Assembly: GCF_000377205.1 (NCBI RefSeq)
Contig: NZ_KB897905.1
Location: 62,001-126,000, forward strand
Direction: 5' to 3'
Source of the DNA: Thioalkalivibrio sp. ALJ3
Lineage (GTDB): Bacteria > Pseudomonadota > Gammaproteobacteria > Ectothiorhodospirales > Ectothiorhodospiraceae
Length of the DNA stretch: 64,000 nucleotides
In this document: positions 1 to 9,010 of the stretch, one piece after another
How positions within the stretch are numbered: the first letter of the stretch is position 1
How the letters are laid out: each line of letters begins with the position of its first letter
Notes under the pieces: generated by a model
Database searches by the model: none
What the model was told of the DNA's origin: nothing
Seen by the model: the letters and a program-made list of their open reading frames with translations, nothing else
Made by a program: the position numbers and the translations under genes

Positions 1-206
1 TCGAGCAGCGCCACACCCAGCATGGCCGTAGCGATTGCCAGCAGCCAGGAGCGCATGCGCCCGGTGTCACCCATGTTTACCCAGTCGGAGACCGCGCCCA
101 TGGTGCAGAAGTTGGTCTTGTTCGCGACCGCACCCAAGATGAAAGCGAGGACGAACGCCCCGCCCAGGTACATCATGGCCGCGGTTGAAAAGCTGGAGAA
201 TTCCAT
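1..206 (-). CDS. YeeE/YedE-family sulfur-compound transporter, N-terminal part
   Basis: Only the first 68 codons lie in the window; the gene runs off the left edge. The start is the ATG at 206, preceded on the minus strand by an AGAGGA ribosome-binding site. The visible protein has a first membrane helix (residues about 8-28, YLGGAFVLAFILGAVA), the segment NKTNFCTMGAVSDW, and a second helix starting near residue 55. The Asn-Phe-Cys-Thr-Met-Gly motif is characteristic of the YeeE/YedE (DUF395) membrane family, whose known members import thiosulfate or other sulfur compounds. Substrate cannot be told from this fragment. It lies downstream of queC on the same strand, 138 bp away, so it probably has its own promoter. 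Confidence 0.75.
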   Translation of the reverse strand, partial: MEFSSFSTAAMMYLGGAFVLAFILGAVANKTNFCTMGAVSDWVNMGDTGRMRSWLLAIATAMLGVALL

Positions 207-344
207 CAACGTATCCTCTCACTGATCGGTTTTCGGGCACGCCTGCACCCATGGGGTGCGCAGCATACATCGGACGCAAGACGAGATCGACCCCCTTTTC
301 ATTCCCGGCGCGGAGCCGTCTCCCGGGATCAGAGCCTCTCGCCG

Positions 345-1028
345 TCAGCGGCTCTGGTAGGGGGTGGGGTCGGGGACACCAGCCGCTGAGAAACCCTCCC
401 GCCGGATACGGCAGCTGTCGCAACACCCGCAGGCGCGGCCCTCGGTGTCCGCCTGGTAGCAACTCACGGTCTGGGCATAATCCACACCCAGCCCCGCACC
501 GGCACGGATGATCTCGGCCTTGCTCATGTGCATCAACGGTGCACGTACCTCCCAGCGTACGCCTTCGACTCCGGCTCGGGTAGCGACCTGAGCGAGATTC
601 CGGAAAGCATCGATGAAGGCTGGACGACAATCCGGGTAGCCGGAATAATCCACCGCATTGGCACCCACATAGAGCAAGCGCCCATCCAGGGTCTCGGCAA
701 GCCCCAGCGCCAATGACAGGAATACCGTATTGCGAGCAGGCACATAGGTCACGGGGATGCCCTCGCTCGCCTCGGTAGGTACGGCAATCCCGTCATCCGT
801 GAGCGCCGAGCCGCCGATCGCGGTCAGATCGACGCGGACCACGCGGTGGTCATGCACGCCCTGGGAGGCGGCCACTCGGCGGGCCGCGTCCAGCTCGGTG
901 CGATGCCGCTGTCCATAGTCGATGGACAGGGCATGGCAGTCGAGCCCGTCGGCCCGCGCCATTGCCAGGCAGGTCGCCGAATCCAACCCGCCCGAGAGCA
1001 GCACCACCGCCTTTTCCGGTTGCGACAT
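345..1028 (-). CDS. queC: 7-cyano-7-deazaguanine (preQ0) synthase QueC
   Basis: QueC converts 7-carboxy-7-deazaguanine to preQ0 with ATP and ammonia, in the cytoplasmic route to queuosine. The 227-residue protein matches the usual family length. It opens with the PP-loop ATP-binding motif [15 protein letters not shown] (about residues 10-24), and the C-terminal part carries the zinc-binding cysteines in a C-x(8)-CGCCDSC arrangement. The ATG at 1028 lies three bases after the queE stop, so the two genes are cotranscribed at the end of the Tol-Pal run. A small inverted repeat (AGAGCC...GGCTCT, 331-355) overlaps the stop codon and may end transcription, but it has no T tract. Confidence 0.95.
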   Translation of the reverse strand: MSQPEKAVVLLSGGLDSATCLAMARADGLDCHALSIDYGQRHRTELDAARRVAASQGVHDHRVVRVDLTAIGGSALTDDGIAVPTEASEGIPVTYVPARNTVFLSLALGLAETLDGRLLYVGANAVDYSGYPDCRPAFIDAFRNLAQVATRAGVEGVRWEVRAPLMHMSKAEIIRAGAGLGVDYAQTVSCYQADTEGRACGCCDSCRIRREGFSAAGVPDPTPYQSR

Positions 1029-1031
1029 CGA

Positions 1032-1730
1032 CTAGCGCCCCGGCTGATCGCCCCACAGGAGCTTGTGGAGCTGAAGCTGAAACCGTACCGGCAGTCGTTC
1101 GGCCACGATCCAGTCGGCGAGCTCGCGCGGCGCAAGCTCGCCGTATACCGGCGAGAACAGGACCTCGACCCCGGGCGCGAGGTCCAGGCGCCCGAGTTCG
1201 GCGCGCGCCCAGTCGAAATCAGCCCGGTTGGCGAGCACGAACTTCAATTGATCGCCAGCCGCCAGGTGGGGAATATTGGCCTCCAAATTGCGTCCCTGCT
1301 CGCCTGAATCCGGCGCCTTCCAGTCCATGACGACCGAGACGCGCGCATCGAGCCCGCCGATGTCGAGTGCACCACTGGTCTCGAGGGACACCCGATAGCC
1401 CGCGGCGCACAGCTGCGCCAGGAGTATCCGGCAACCCGGCTGAGCCAGCGGCTCCCCGCCCGTGACACAGACATGCCGCACACCCGCCCGGGCGACCCAC
1501 GCCAGAATCGAGTCCAGCGTATGCACCTCGCCCCCCTCGAAGGCGTAGCCGCTGTCGCACCAGCGGCAACGCAGCGGGCACCCGGTCAGCCTCACAAATG
1601 CGGTTGGCCAGCCCGCATCCGCCGCCTCGCCCTGAAGCGAGACAAACATCTCGGTGATACGGACCCGGGGCGGGCTGCCCGACGTCTCCGCGGTTGGTGC
1701 GCGCACAGCGCGCACAGGGATCTCGGTCAT
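1032..1730 (-). CDS. queE: 7-carboxy-7-deazaguanine synthase QueE (radical SAM)
   Basis: QueE is the radical-SAM enzyme that contracts the ring of 6-carboxytetrahydropterin to 7-carboxy-7-deazaguanine, the step before QueC. The 232-residue product has the cluster-binding motif CPLRCRWC (CxxxCxxC) near residue 52 followed by DSGYAFEGG, and the GGEPL loop near residue 92. The natural core begins at RITEMFVSLQGE, about 23 residues in, so the true start could be internal. The ATG used overlaps the cpoB stop by four bases (ATGA), which favours translational coupling. Confidence 0.95.
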   Translation of the reverse strand: MTEIPVRAVRAPTAETSGSPPRVRITEMFVSLQGEAADAGWPTAFVRLTGCPLRCRWCDSGYAFEGGEVHTLDSILAWVARAGVRHVCVTGGEPLAQPGCRILLAQLCAAGYRVSLETSGALDIGGLDARVSVVMDWKAPDSGEQGRNLEANIPHLAAGDQLKFVLANRADFDWARAELGRLDLAPGVEVLFSPVYGELAPRELADWIVAERLPVRFQLQLHKLLWGDQPGR

Positions 1731-2623
1731 TGCCCGTCGAGCCGACGCAAACGCTCGCGCGCCAGACGGTCGAGTGTCGTGCCGCCGAAATCGGCACGCA
1801 CCGCCTCGAGCGCCTCGCGGGCCTCATCTTCGTTGCCCAGCTCGTAATGCGAATAGCCGATCTTGAGCAGGGCATCCCCGGACTTGTCGCTCTCGGGATA
1901 CTGTTCCCGAAGGCGCTCGAAGTCCTCCAGGGCGGCCTCGAAGTCGCCACTGGCGTATCTGGCCTCGGCCAGCCAGTACCAGGCATTGGCCGAATAGTCA
2001 CTGTCGGGGTAATCCTCGATGAATCGCTCGAGGCTGCTCATCGCGGCGCTGTAGTCACCCGCCATCAACTGGTCAAAGGCCTCCTGATAGGCCGCCTGTT
2101 CGTCTGCTTCAGGCAGGTCGAATTCCATGACCTCTTCCGCCGGCGCAGCCGCATCCGCCGGGGCAGCCTCGCCGGTCTCGAATGTAGCCACGCGCTCGTC
2201 CAGGTTGCGGAACTGGTCGCGCTGACGGGCATTCAGGCGGTCCAGCTCGTGACGCAGGGTTTCCACCTCGCCTCGCAACTCGCGCATTTCCCGGTTCATG
2301 GTCTCCGCGCCGCGCAGCAGTTCCTGCATCGCGCTGGAATCAAGCGTCCGTTCGATCCGCTCCAGGCGCCGGGAAAGATCGCGGATCTGCGACTGTGTCG
2401 CGAAGACGTCGTCCTGGGCCACTGCCTCGCTGACCAGCGGGCTCCACGAGCCCATCGCCAGGACGAGCAAACCCGCACCGACAGCCACACCCACTCGCGG
2501 AAACAGAAATGCCCCCGAAGGGGCACGCGGCACGCCCGAGGCCGACCCTGCCACGGTTCGCGATTGAAAACGAAATGCCCCCGGAGGGGCATTTCGGTTA
2601 CTCCTACCTGCCAAACGCCGCAT
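1727..2623 (-). CDS. cpoB: Cell division coordinator CpoB / Tol-Pal protein YbgF
   Basis: Periplasmic protein that links peptidoglycan synthesis with Tol-Pal-driven outer-membrane constriction. After the exported N-terminus come a coiled coil (DLSRRLERIERTLDS and following, the trimerisation segment) and a C-terminal block of tetratricopeptide repeats (YQEAFDQLMAGDYSAA, ANAWYWLAEARYASGDF, ALLKIGYSHYELGNED). An ATG at 2638 directly follows the pal stop, but the ATG at 2623 has a good GGGAGG site four bases upstream and begins MRRLAGR, so it is preferred. Between MRRLAGR and the hydrophobic signal core (VGVAVGAGLLVLAMG) sits a stretch of about 36 residues encoded by two GC-rich hairpins, which looks like an in-frame insertion. 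Export cleavage is probably after SEAVA. Confidence 0.88.
   Translation of the reverse strand: MRRLAGRSNRNAPPGAFRFQSRTVAGSASGVPRAPSGAFLFPRVGVAVGAGLLVLAMGSWSPLVSEAVAQDDVFATQSQIRDLSRRLERIERTLDSSAMQELLRGAETMNREMRELRGEVETLRHELDRLNARQRDQFRNLDERVATFETGEAAPADAAAPAEEVMEFDLPEADEQAAYQEAFDQLMAGDYSAAMSSLERFIEDYPDSDYSANAWYWLAEARYASGDFEAALEDFERLREQYPESDKSGDALLKIGYSHYELGNEDEAREALEAVRADFGGTTLDRLARERLRRLDGQ
2505..2596. repeat. Two direct-repeat hairpins inside the start of cpoB
   Basis: Two 21-bp copies (2505-2525 and 2571-2591) differ at two bases and lie 66 bp, exactly 22 codons, apart. The copy at 2571-2596 is a perfect 11-bp stem (CGAAATGCCCC with GGGGCATTTCG, loop CGGA). The other has a 6-bp stem (TGCCCC/GGGGCA, 2510-2525). 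Read on the coding strand the first hairpin is followed by TTTTC, so it could also act as an attenuator between pal and cpoB. Confidence 0.8.
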
Positions 2624-2638
2624 GGCGCCTCCCGTCAT

Positions 2639-3208
2639 CTAGCGCCGGGATTCGTAGACCAGTTCGACCCGGCGATTCTTGGCCCAGGCCTCCTCGTTCT
2701 GTTCGAAGGCGACCGGCATCTCTTCACCATAACTGATGACCTCGATCTGGTCATCCGAGGCACCATTAAGAGTCAGGATGCGGCGCACCGACTGCGAGCG
2801 GCGCTCGCCCAGCCCCAGGTTGTACTCGCGGGTACCACGCTCGTCGGTATGGCCCTCCAGGCGGAGGCGGGCACCGGAGTTCTGCGCCAGATAGGCCGCA
2901 TGCGCCTCCAGCATGTCCATGTACTGCGACTGCACCTCGTCGCGGTCAAACTCGAAATAGACCAGGCGCTCGGCCAGCGGGCTGTCCGGATCGTCCAGTG
3001 CGTCGGCATCGAACTGCCGATCGCGACCCAGCGCACGGGCCTCGGCCTCACGAGCCTCGCGTTCGGCGCGCTCACGCTCGGCCTCCTCGGCCGCGGCCCG
3101 CTCGGCCTCGCGTTCTGCATCTTCGGCATCACGGGTCGGTGTCGCACATGCCGACAACGCCCCAATGACCATGGCCACAAAAACCCAGCGAAAGATCGTG
3201 CTCATCAC
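2639..3208 (-). CDS. pal: Peptidoglycan-associated lipoprotein Pal
   Basis: Outer-membrane lipoprotein that binds peptidoglycan and TolB. The signal peptide ends in the lipobox LSAC, with the lipidated Cys near residue 21. The C-terminal OmpA-like domain has the expected LEGHTDERGTREYNLGLGER segment and a terminal NRRVELVY. Unusually, the linker between anchor and OmpA domain (about residues 27-65) is a highly charged Glu/Arg/Ala helix (EREAERAAAEEAERERAERE) resembling the TolA stalk; most Pal proteins have a short polar linker here. At 189 residues it is somewhat longer than E. coli Pal. It lies between tolB and cpoB, and its stop abuts the first possible cpoB start. Confidence 0.95.
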   Translation of the reverse strand: MMSTIFRWVFVAMVIGALSACATPTRDAEDAEREAERAAAEEAERERAEREAREAEARALGRDRQFDADALDDPDSPLAERLVYFEFDRDEVQSQYMDMLEAHAAYLAQNSGARLRLEGHTDERGTREYNLGLGERRSQSVRRILTLNGASDDQIEVISYGEEMPVAFEQNEEAWAKNRRVELVYESRR

Positions 3209-3245
3209 GTCGTTATCCTCAAAATGCTGCAGTTGTCGATAAAGA

Positions 3246-4532
3246 TCAGTTCAAGGGTGACCAGGCCGGTTCACGCACCTCGCCCTCCCTGGCGGCGAGG
3301 CGCTGATGTACCTGTCCATCCTGGCTCACCGAGCCGAGAACGCCACGCCCACCGTCCGTCATGGCATAGATGATCATGCTGCCATTCGGGGCAAAGCTTG
3401 GCGATTCCGCGTCCCGTCCTTCCGTGAGGCGGGTCACACGACGGTCGTTCAAATCGAGACGGGCCAGTTGAAATCCGCCATCACCACCGTGCACGTAGAC
3501 CAGATAACGCCCATCCGGAGACACCGTCGCTGCGGCCGCATAGCCGCTCTCGAAAGTCAGACGCCGCGGGCTGCCCCCCTCTCGTGGCAGCGCATAGATC
3601 TGCGGTGCGCCCGCACGGTCGGAGGTGAAATAGAGGGTTTCGCCATCCGGCGACCAGACCGGTTCGGTCTCGATCGAGCTGGTCTGGGTCATCTGGCGCA
3701 TCTCGCCCGTCTCGAGCTCCATCAGGTAGATATTCGGCGCCCCGTCGCGTGACAGGCTCAGTGCGAGATAGCGACCATCGGGGGACCAGGCGGGCGCACT
3801 GTTGATGCCGGTAAAGCTGGCCACCCGCTCACGGTTGCCCGTCTCCACATTCTGGCGATAGACCTCGGAGCGGCGGTTCTCGAACGAGACGTACACGAGT
3901 TCGCGCCCGTCCGGCGACCAGTCCGGCGACATGATCGGCTTGGATGAACGAAACAGGGTGCGCGGGTTGGCGCCATCGGAATCGGCTACCTCGAGTGCAA
4001 AGCGACGATCATCGCCGTTCCGCTCCACGCTGACGAACGCGATGCGCGCACTGAATGCCCCCGGGTCACCCGTGATCTGTTCGTAGATGATGTCCGAGAT
4101 GCGATGCGCTCCGCGCCGGAGCATGTCGCCGGGCACCGGAATGCGCCAGCCGCCCAGACGTTCCTCGGACAGCACATCAAATACGTGAAATTCCACCAGC
4201 ACGTCATCGCCATCGCGACGCTGATTGCCGACCACCAGATACTCCACCCCGACGTCGGCCCAGGGCTCGGCGAGAAAGTCCGCCGGCCCGGACGGGGCCG
4301 AAGGCAGATCATCCCGTTCGACGTTGAACAGTCCGCTGCGGGCAAGGTTGGCCGCGACGATCTGGGAGATGTCCTCGTCGAGCTCGCCCTCCCCCTCGTA
4401 GGTAAACGGCGCGACGGCCACCGGTATCGCCCCGGTGACGCCCTCGGTGACCGTGACTTCCAGTACGGCCTGTGCCTGCGCTGCCCACAGCAGCAGCATG
4501 GCCGGCAGCATCCAGTGAATCAGTCGTCGCAT
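3246..4532 (-). CDS. tolB: Tol-Pal system beta-propeller protein TolB
   Basis: Periplasmic TolB binds Pal and TolA and couples the inner-membrane motor to the outer membrane. A Sec signal peptide (MRRLIHWMLPAMLLLWAAQAQA) is followed by the N-terminal domain (about 25-160, with IAVAPF-type strand VAVAPFTYEG) and a six-bladed propeller from about residue 200, visible as recurrent WSPDG/SPDGR motifs (MSPDWSPDG, APAWSPDG, EPVWSPDG, TVSPDGR, EPAWSPLN). Its 428 residues match the family. It is 32 bp downstream of tolA and 37 bp upstream of pal, in one operon. Confidence 0.96.
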   Translation of the reverse strand: MRRLIHWMLPAMLLLWAAQAQAVLEVTVTEGVTGAIPVAVAPFTYEGEGELDEDISQIVAANLARSGLFNVERDDLPSAPSGPADFLAEPWADVGVEYLVVGNQRRDGDDVLVEFHVFDVLSEERLGGWRIPVPGDMLRRGAHRISDIIYEQITGDPGAFSARIAFVSVERNGDDRRFALEVADSDGANPRTLFRSSKPIMSPDWSPDGRELVYVSFENRRSEVYRQNVETGNRERVASFTGINSAPAWSPDGRYLALSLSRDGAPNIYLMELETGEMRQMTQTSSIETEPVWSPDGETLYFTSDRAGAPQIYALPREGGSPRRLTFESGYAAAATVSPDGRYLVYVHGGDGGFQLARLDLNDRRVTRLTEGRDAESPSFAPNGSMIIYAMTDGGRGVLGSVSQDGQVHQRLAAREGEVREPAWSPLN

Positions 4533-4564
4533 GAGCTCCTCGTCAGGCGGGCGTGACCCGCGAA

Positions 4565-5578
4565 TCAGTCCGGTTCAAATCGGATCCGCACCCCGCCACG
4601 CACCGCGCTCGCATCCGGCGGGCGTGGCAACGAGCTCAGACGGTCCATGGTCTGTCGCACGGAGTCGCAGAACCGGCTGTCGCCGGAACAGCTTTCAATA
4701 TCGAAGTCGATGATACGCCCGGTCTCGTTCACACGCACGAGAACAATGGCACGGTCCGAGGAGTCGATATCCGACGGCTGACGCCAGCGCCGCTGGACTA
4801 CCGACTGCACCTGGGAACGCCACTCATCCACCTCGCGATCCATCTGCGCCTGACGCTCGGCGGCCTCGCGCCGTTCGCGCGCCTCCGCCAGGCGCTCCTG
4901 TTCGCGCTCCATCGCTTCGCGCCGGCGCTGCTCTTCCAGCTCACGCTCCTGCTCGGCCCGACGCTCGGCCTCTTCCTGGGCTCGCCGTTCGGCTTCTTCC
5001 CGTTCGCGGCGCTCCTGCTCCTCCTGGGCCTGGCGTTCGGCCTCCTCACGCTCGCGCCGTTCCGCTTCCTCGCGTTCGCGGCGTTCTTCCGCCTCGCGCC
5101 GGGCCTCTTCCGCCGCTTCGCGCTCGGCACGGATGCGCTCACGTTCGGCCTCGGCCTCTTCCTGCGCTCGACGGCGCTCTTCCTCGGCCTCGCGCCGTGC
5201 CTGTTCGGCTTCTTCGATCGCCTGCTGCCGCGCCCGTTCTTCCTCTTCGCGACGGCGCTGCTCCTCGGCCTGGCGACGTTCCTCCTCGCGCTGGGCCTCC
5301 TCCTCGGCCCGGCGCTGCTCTTCCTCTTCACGCAGCTGCTCGGCAACCTCTTCCTGGCGCGCGACCTCGCGCTGGTGCTCGACCTGGTCGAACGACTCGG
5401 CATCCACCGCCACAGCGTCAATGACCTCGATGTCCTCCTGTACCGAGATCTCGACCGCCGCGCGCGAGGAGGTGGGAGAGATCAGACTGATATTGAACAT
5501 CAACGCCGCAAACAGCGCCCCGTGTAACAGGAGCACGAGGAGGAAGCTGACAGGATGACGGCGGACAAGCTCGAACAC
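4565..5578 (-). CDS. tolA: Cell envelope integrity protein TolA
   Basis: TolA spans the periplasm and transmits energy from TolQR to TolB/Pal. Residues about 12-32 form the single membrane helix (SFLLVLLLHGALFAALMF) holding the SHLS-like position used by TolQR. Residues about 65-240 are an extended Glu/Arg/Ala-rich helical stalk with frequent EERREREEAERR units, and the C-terminal domain (about 250-337) carries WRQPSDI, the paired Cys (ESCSGDSRFCDSV) and the terminal VRIRFEPD. Length is shorter than E. coli TolA (421) owing to a shorter stalk. The repetitive, GC-biased stalk creates several long false reading frames on the other strand. Confidence 0.95.
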   Translation of the reverse strand: MFELVRRHPVSFLLVLLLHGALFAALMFNISLISPTSSRAAVEISVQEDIEVIDAVAVDAESFDQVEHQREVARQEEVAEQLREEEEQRRAEEEAQREEERRQAEEQRRREEEERARQQAIEEAEQARREAEEERRRAQEEAEAERERIRAEREAAEEARREAEERREREEAERREREEAERQAQEEQERREREEAERRAQEEAERRAEQERELEEQRRREAMEREQERLAEARERREAAERQAQMDREVDEWRSQVQSVVQRRWRQPSDIDSSDRAIVLVRVNETGRIIDFDIESCSGDSRFCDSVRQTMDRLSSLPRPPDASAVRGGVRIRFEPD

Positions 5579-5589
5579 GGCGGCAGGGA

Positions 5590-6042
5590 TCAGTCGCTGT
5601 TTTCGCGCGGCGGCTCGGTGATCAGGCCGACACGCCCACCGCCCGCTCGTTGCAGGGCGATCATGGCGTCGATTACACGCCCGTAGTCCACATTACGGTC
5701 GCCGCGCACAAAAGTCTGCGTCCCCGGATGTTCCGCCAGGAACTCGCGCACGATTTCGGTCATCTCCTGCGGGGCCAGCGGCTCGTTGACGATCGGCCCC
5801 TGGTTCAGACTCATCGCTCCACTGGAGTCCACGGTCACCACTAATGGCTCGGCCGCCTGTTCGTCCTGGTCGAGGGCCTCGGCATCCGCCTCCGGCAGGT
5901 CAACCTCCACGCCCTGCTGCAGCATCGGCGCGGTGATCATGAAGATAATCAGGAGCACCAACATCACGTCGATAAACGGCACGACGTTGATCTGGGACAT
6001 GGGCCGCCGCAGGCGGCTGCTGTTACGGCGCGACTCGGACAT
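5590..6042 (-). CDS. tolR: Tol-Pal proton-channel subunit TolR (ExbD family)
   Basis: Inner-membrane stator component that, with TolQ, uses the proton gradient to drive TolA. The membrane helix (about residues 20-40, NVVPFIDVMLVLLIIFMI) contains the essential Asp in PFIDVMLVLL. The C-terminal periplasmic ExbD/TolR domain (about 60-140) includes FVRGDRNVDYGRVI. The 150-residue length is normal. It sits 3 bp after tolQ and 11 bp before tolA, so the set is tightly cotranscribed. Confidence 0.95.
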   Translation of the reverse strand: MSESRRNSSRLRRPMSQINVVPFIDVMLVLLIIFMITAPMLQQGVEVDLPEADAEALDQDEQAAEPLVVTVDSSGAMSLNQGPIVNEPLAPQEMTEIVREFLAEHPGTQTFVRGDRNVDYGRVIDAMIALQRAGGGRVGLITEPPRENSD

Positions 6043-6045
6043 GGA

Positions 6046-6738
<693 letters not shown>

Positions 6739-6760
6739 TTGTCCGTCTCCCGTTACAGCG

Positions 6761-7213
6761 TTATTTGGCTCCGGCCGCGTGGGCGGCCGGCCCATGATCA
6801 TGATGTCGGCGCAGGGCCTCCAGCACCGGAGCGGGGATTGCGGCGGGTGCCTGACGGGCTACCTCGACACAGGCAATGCCCACTTCGCCACTCGCCAGCG
6901 CCTCGCCATCACGCTCTACGGTCTGATGGAACTCCAGGCTGGCCCGGCGCAGCGAATGCAGCCGGCAGGTGACCGTCAGGGCGTCATTGAAGCGCGCCGG
7001 CCGCCGCATATCCACACAGCAGCGGCGCACCGCAAACACAATCCCGCATTCCTCGCGCAATGCATCCTGCTCAAACCCCAGCGCACGCAACCATTCAGTG
7101 CGCGCGCGTTCCATGAATTTCAGGTAGTTCGCGTGGTAGACCACACCACCAGCGTCAGTGTCCTCGTAATACACCCGCACCGGCCACGCGAACGGGGCAG
7201 CAGAATCCGTCAT
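6761..7213 (-). CDS. ybgC: Tol-Pal-associated acyl-CoA thioesterase YbgC
   Basis: Hot-dog-fold thioesterase normally encoded at the head of the tol-pal operon; related proteins hydrolyse acyl-CoA or acyl-ACP and may help phospholipid turnover. The signature [19 protein letters not shown] (about residues 16-34) contains the catalytic Asp of the 4-hydroxybenzoyl-CoA thioesterase type, followed by [11 protein letters not shown]. Length of 150 is slightly over the family norm. Its start overlaps the ruvB stop (ATGA, 7210-7213), and tolQ follows 22 bp after its stop. Confidence 0.93.
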   Translation of the reverse strand: MTDSAAPFAWPVRVYYEDTDAGGVVYHANYLKFMERARTEWLRALGFEQDALREECGIVFAVRRCCVDMRRPARFNDALTVTCRLHSLRRASLEFHQTVERDGEALASGEVGIACVEVARQAPAAIPAPVLEALRRHHDHGPAAHAAGAK

Positions 7214-8259
7214 CGACGATCTCCGCCCTGGCTGTCGACCGGCGTGAGAAGATCGGGTTCCGCCGCAGCTGTCGTCGGACCGAACATCGCCAGCGTCCGC
7301 CGCGTAGCCTGACGCCCGCGAGGCGTACGCTGCAGATATCCCTGCTGAATCAGAAATGGCTCGACGACGTCCTCCAGTGTGCCGCGATCCTCGTTCAGCG
7401 CAGTAGCCAGGCTCTCCACCCCGACCGGCCCGCCGTCGAATTTCTCGACCAGTACCTCCAGCAGGCGGCGGTCCTGGGCATCCAGGCCCGAGGCATCGAT
7501 CGCCAGCAGATCCAGGGCCTGGCCCGCGACCTCGGCGGTAATCACGCCGGAGGCACGGACCTCGGCATAATCGCGCACGCGCCGCAGCAGACGATTCGCC
7601 AGACGCGGCGTACCCCGCCCGCGGCGCGCGATCTCCGCCGCCCCGTCGGGTTCGATCCCGACACCCAGCAATCCGGCGGCACGGGACACAATATGGGCGA
7701 GGTCGGTGACAGTGTAATGATCGAGTCGTTGCACGATGCCAAACCGGTCACGCAACGGGGCCGAAAGCAGGCCGGCACGCGTGGTCGCTCCCACGAGTGT
7801 GAACGGGGGCAAGTCCACCTTGATCGAGCGCGCGGCCGGCCCCTCGCCAATGACGATATCGAGCTGGCCGTCCTCCAGCGCCGGGTAGAGGATCTCCTCG
7901 ACCACGGTCGGCAGGCGATGAATCTCGTCGACAAACAGGACATCCTGGGGCTCCAGCGCCGTCAGGATCGCGGCCAGGTCACCGGCACGCTCCAGCACCG
8001 GGCCGGAAGTCTGGCGCAGCCCCACCCCCAGCTCGTTCGCCACGATATGGGCCAGGGTCGTCTTGCCAAGCCCCGGAGGGCCGGCCACCAGCGTATGGTC
8101 CAGGGCCTCGCCACGCCCGCGCGCCGCTTCGATAAACAACCCCAACTGTTCGACCACTCGGGGCTGTCCGGTGTAGTCGTCCAGCCGCTTGGGACGCAGG
8201 CTGACCTCCACCCGCGTGTCCTCCGACTGACTCTGCATATCGACCAGGCGCGATTCCAT
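7210..8259 (-). CDS. ruvB: Holliday junction branch-migration ATPase RuvB
   Basis: Hexameric AAA+ motor that, with RuvA, moves Holliday junctions. The protein has the N-terminal [12 protein letters not shown] segment, Walker [12 protein letters not shown] (about residue 63), Walker [10 protein letters not shown], sensor region [19 protein letters not shown] and a C-terminal winged helix ([11 protein letters not shown]). At 349 residues it is a little longer than E. coli RuvB, mainly at the ends; a start at Met8 (8238) is possible. ruvA and ruvC, usual neighbours, are not present here: acylphosphatase lies upstream instead. Confidence 0.96.
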   Translation of the reverse strand: MESRLVDMQSQSEDTRVEVSLRPKRLDDYTGQPRVVEQLGLFIEAARGRGEALDHTLVAGPPGLGKTTLAHIVANELGVGLRQTSGPVLERAGDLAAILTALEPQDVLFVDEIHRLPTVVEEILYPALEDGQLDIVIGEGPAARSIKVDLPPFTLVGATTRAGLLSAPLRDRFGIVQRLDHYTVTDLAHIVSRAAGLLGVGIEPDGAAEIARRGRGTPRLANRLLRRVRDYAEVRASGVITAEVAGQALDLLAIDASGLDAQDRRLLEVLVEKFDGGPVGVESLATALNEDRGTLEDVVEPFLIQQGYLQRTPRGRQATRRTLAMFGPTTAAAEPDLLTPVDSQGGDRR

Positions 8260-8340
8260 GACCCCGCAGTATGCATCCGTCGCGATGGCGTTTATAGACC
8301 CCCGTACAACTTTAGAGGAAGCGTCCCGAAAGCTCCCGAT

Positions 8341-8631
8341 TCAACCGGTATCGAAGCCTGCGGGCAACGGCTCGGGCGGGCTCACAACCTGCGCATCCAG
8401 TTCCTCCACATGCGCCATGCGCGGTCCCTCCCAAAGCCATGCCTCCAACCGGTCCAGGGCATCCGGGGAACCGACCGCCAGCACCTCCACACGTCCGTCC
8501 GGCAGGTTGCGCGCATACCCCGCCAGCCCGAGCGCCTGTGCCTGCTCGCGGGTCGAGGCGCGGAAGAACACGCCCTGCACGCGCCCCCTGACATGCCAGC
8601 GGCGGGCATGGGTATCATGGGCATTTGCCAT
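8341..8631 (-). CDS. acyP: Acylphosphatase
   Basis: Small cytoplasmic enzyme that hydrolyses carboxyl-phosphate bonds such as in acetyl- or carbamoyl-phosphate. The signature VRGRVQGVFFRASTREQA carries the catalytic Arg in GVFFR; the later YARNLPDGRVEVLA segment contains the catalytic Asn. I use the ATG at 8631, preceded by GGAGG with a six-base spacer, giving 96 residues, close to the family's 90-100. It is divergent from arsC with only 22 bp between start codons, and probably cotranscribed with ruvB 81 bp downstream. Confidence 0.93.
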   Translation of the reverse strand: MANAHDTHARRWHVRGRVQGVFFRASTREQAQALGLAGYARNLPDGRVEVLAVGSPDALDRLEAWLWEGPRMAHVEELDAQVVSPPEPLPAGFDTG

Positions 8632-8653
8632 CGATGACCTCCGGAGTCGATTC
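8632..8653. promoter_or_regulatory. Palindromic Shine-Dalgarno shared by divergent acyP and arsC
   Basis: The palindrome CTCCGGAG (8639-8646) supplies GGAGG for acyP on the minus strand (6-base spacer) and GGAG for arsC on the plus strand (7-base spacer). Only 22 bp separate the start codons, so there is no room for promoters between them and each promoter must lie inside the opposite gene. Confidence 0.75.
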
Positions 8654-9010
8654 ATGTCCGATGCCCCTACGCTGTATCACAACCCGCGCTGCAGCAAGTC
8701 GCGCGCGACCCTCGCCCTGCTGAGGGAGCAGGGCGTGGAGCCCGAGATCGTGGAGTACCTGAAGACGCCGCCGGACGCCGCCACCCTGAAGGGCGTGATC
8801 GAGAAGCTGGGTCGCCGCCCCCGCGACCTGCTGCGCACGGGCGAAGCGGAGTACCGCGAACTGGGCCTGAAGGACGCCGAGATGGATGACGAGGCGCTGA
8901 TCCAGACCATGGTCCAGCACCCGAAGCTGATCGAGCGCCCGATTCTGGTCGTCGGGGGGCAGGCCCGCATCGGACGCCCGCCGGAACAGGTGCTGGAGAT
9001 CCTGTCGTGA
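8654..9010 (+). CDS. arsC: ArsC-family (YfgD-type) arsenate reductase-like protein
   Basis: Thioredoxin-fold protein of the glutaredoxin-coupled arsenate reductase family. The active-site motif YHNPRCSKSR (about residues 8-17) has the single catalytic Cys, and the RPILV segment near residue 95 matches the conserved Arg-Pro of the family. Its 118 residues suit the YfgD branch, where arsenate activity is not always established. It opens a tight three-gene plus-strand group: its TGA overlaps the wrbA GTG start (GTGA). The same arsC-wrbA neighbourhood is known in Pseudomonas, where it is not an arsenic operon, so a redox housekeeping role is plausible. Confidence 0.88.
   Translation: MSDAPTLYHNPRCSKSRATLALLREQGVEPEIVEYLKTPPDAATLKGVIEKLGRRPRDLLRTGEAEYRELGLKDAEMDDEALIQTMVQHPKLIERPILVVGGQARIGRPPEQVLEILS

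Noticed and set aside
2296-2592. 98-codon frame beginning MPLRGHF with AGGAG upstream
   Set aside because: It is out of frame with cpoB, which has clear coiled-coil and TPR domains through the same DNA; the attraction comes from the hairpin repeats.
4553-5527. 324-residue Leu/Phe-rich frame opposite tolA
   Set aside because: Mirror image of the Glu/Arg/Ala stalk codons; not a membrane protein gene.
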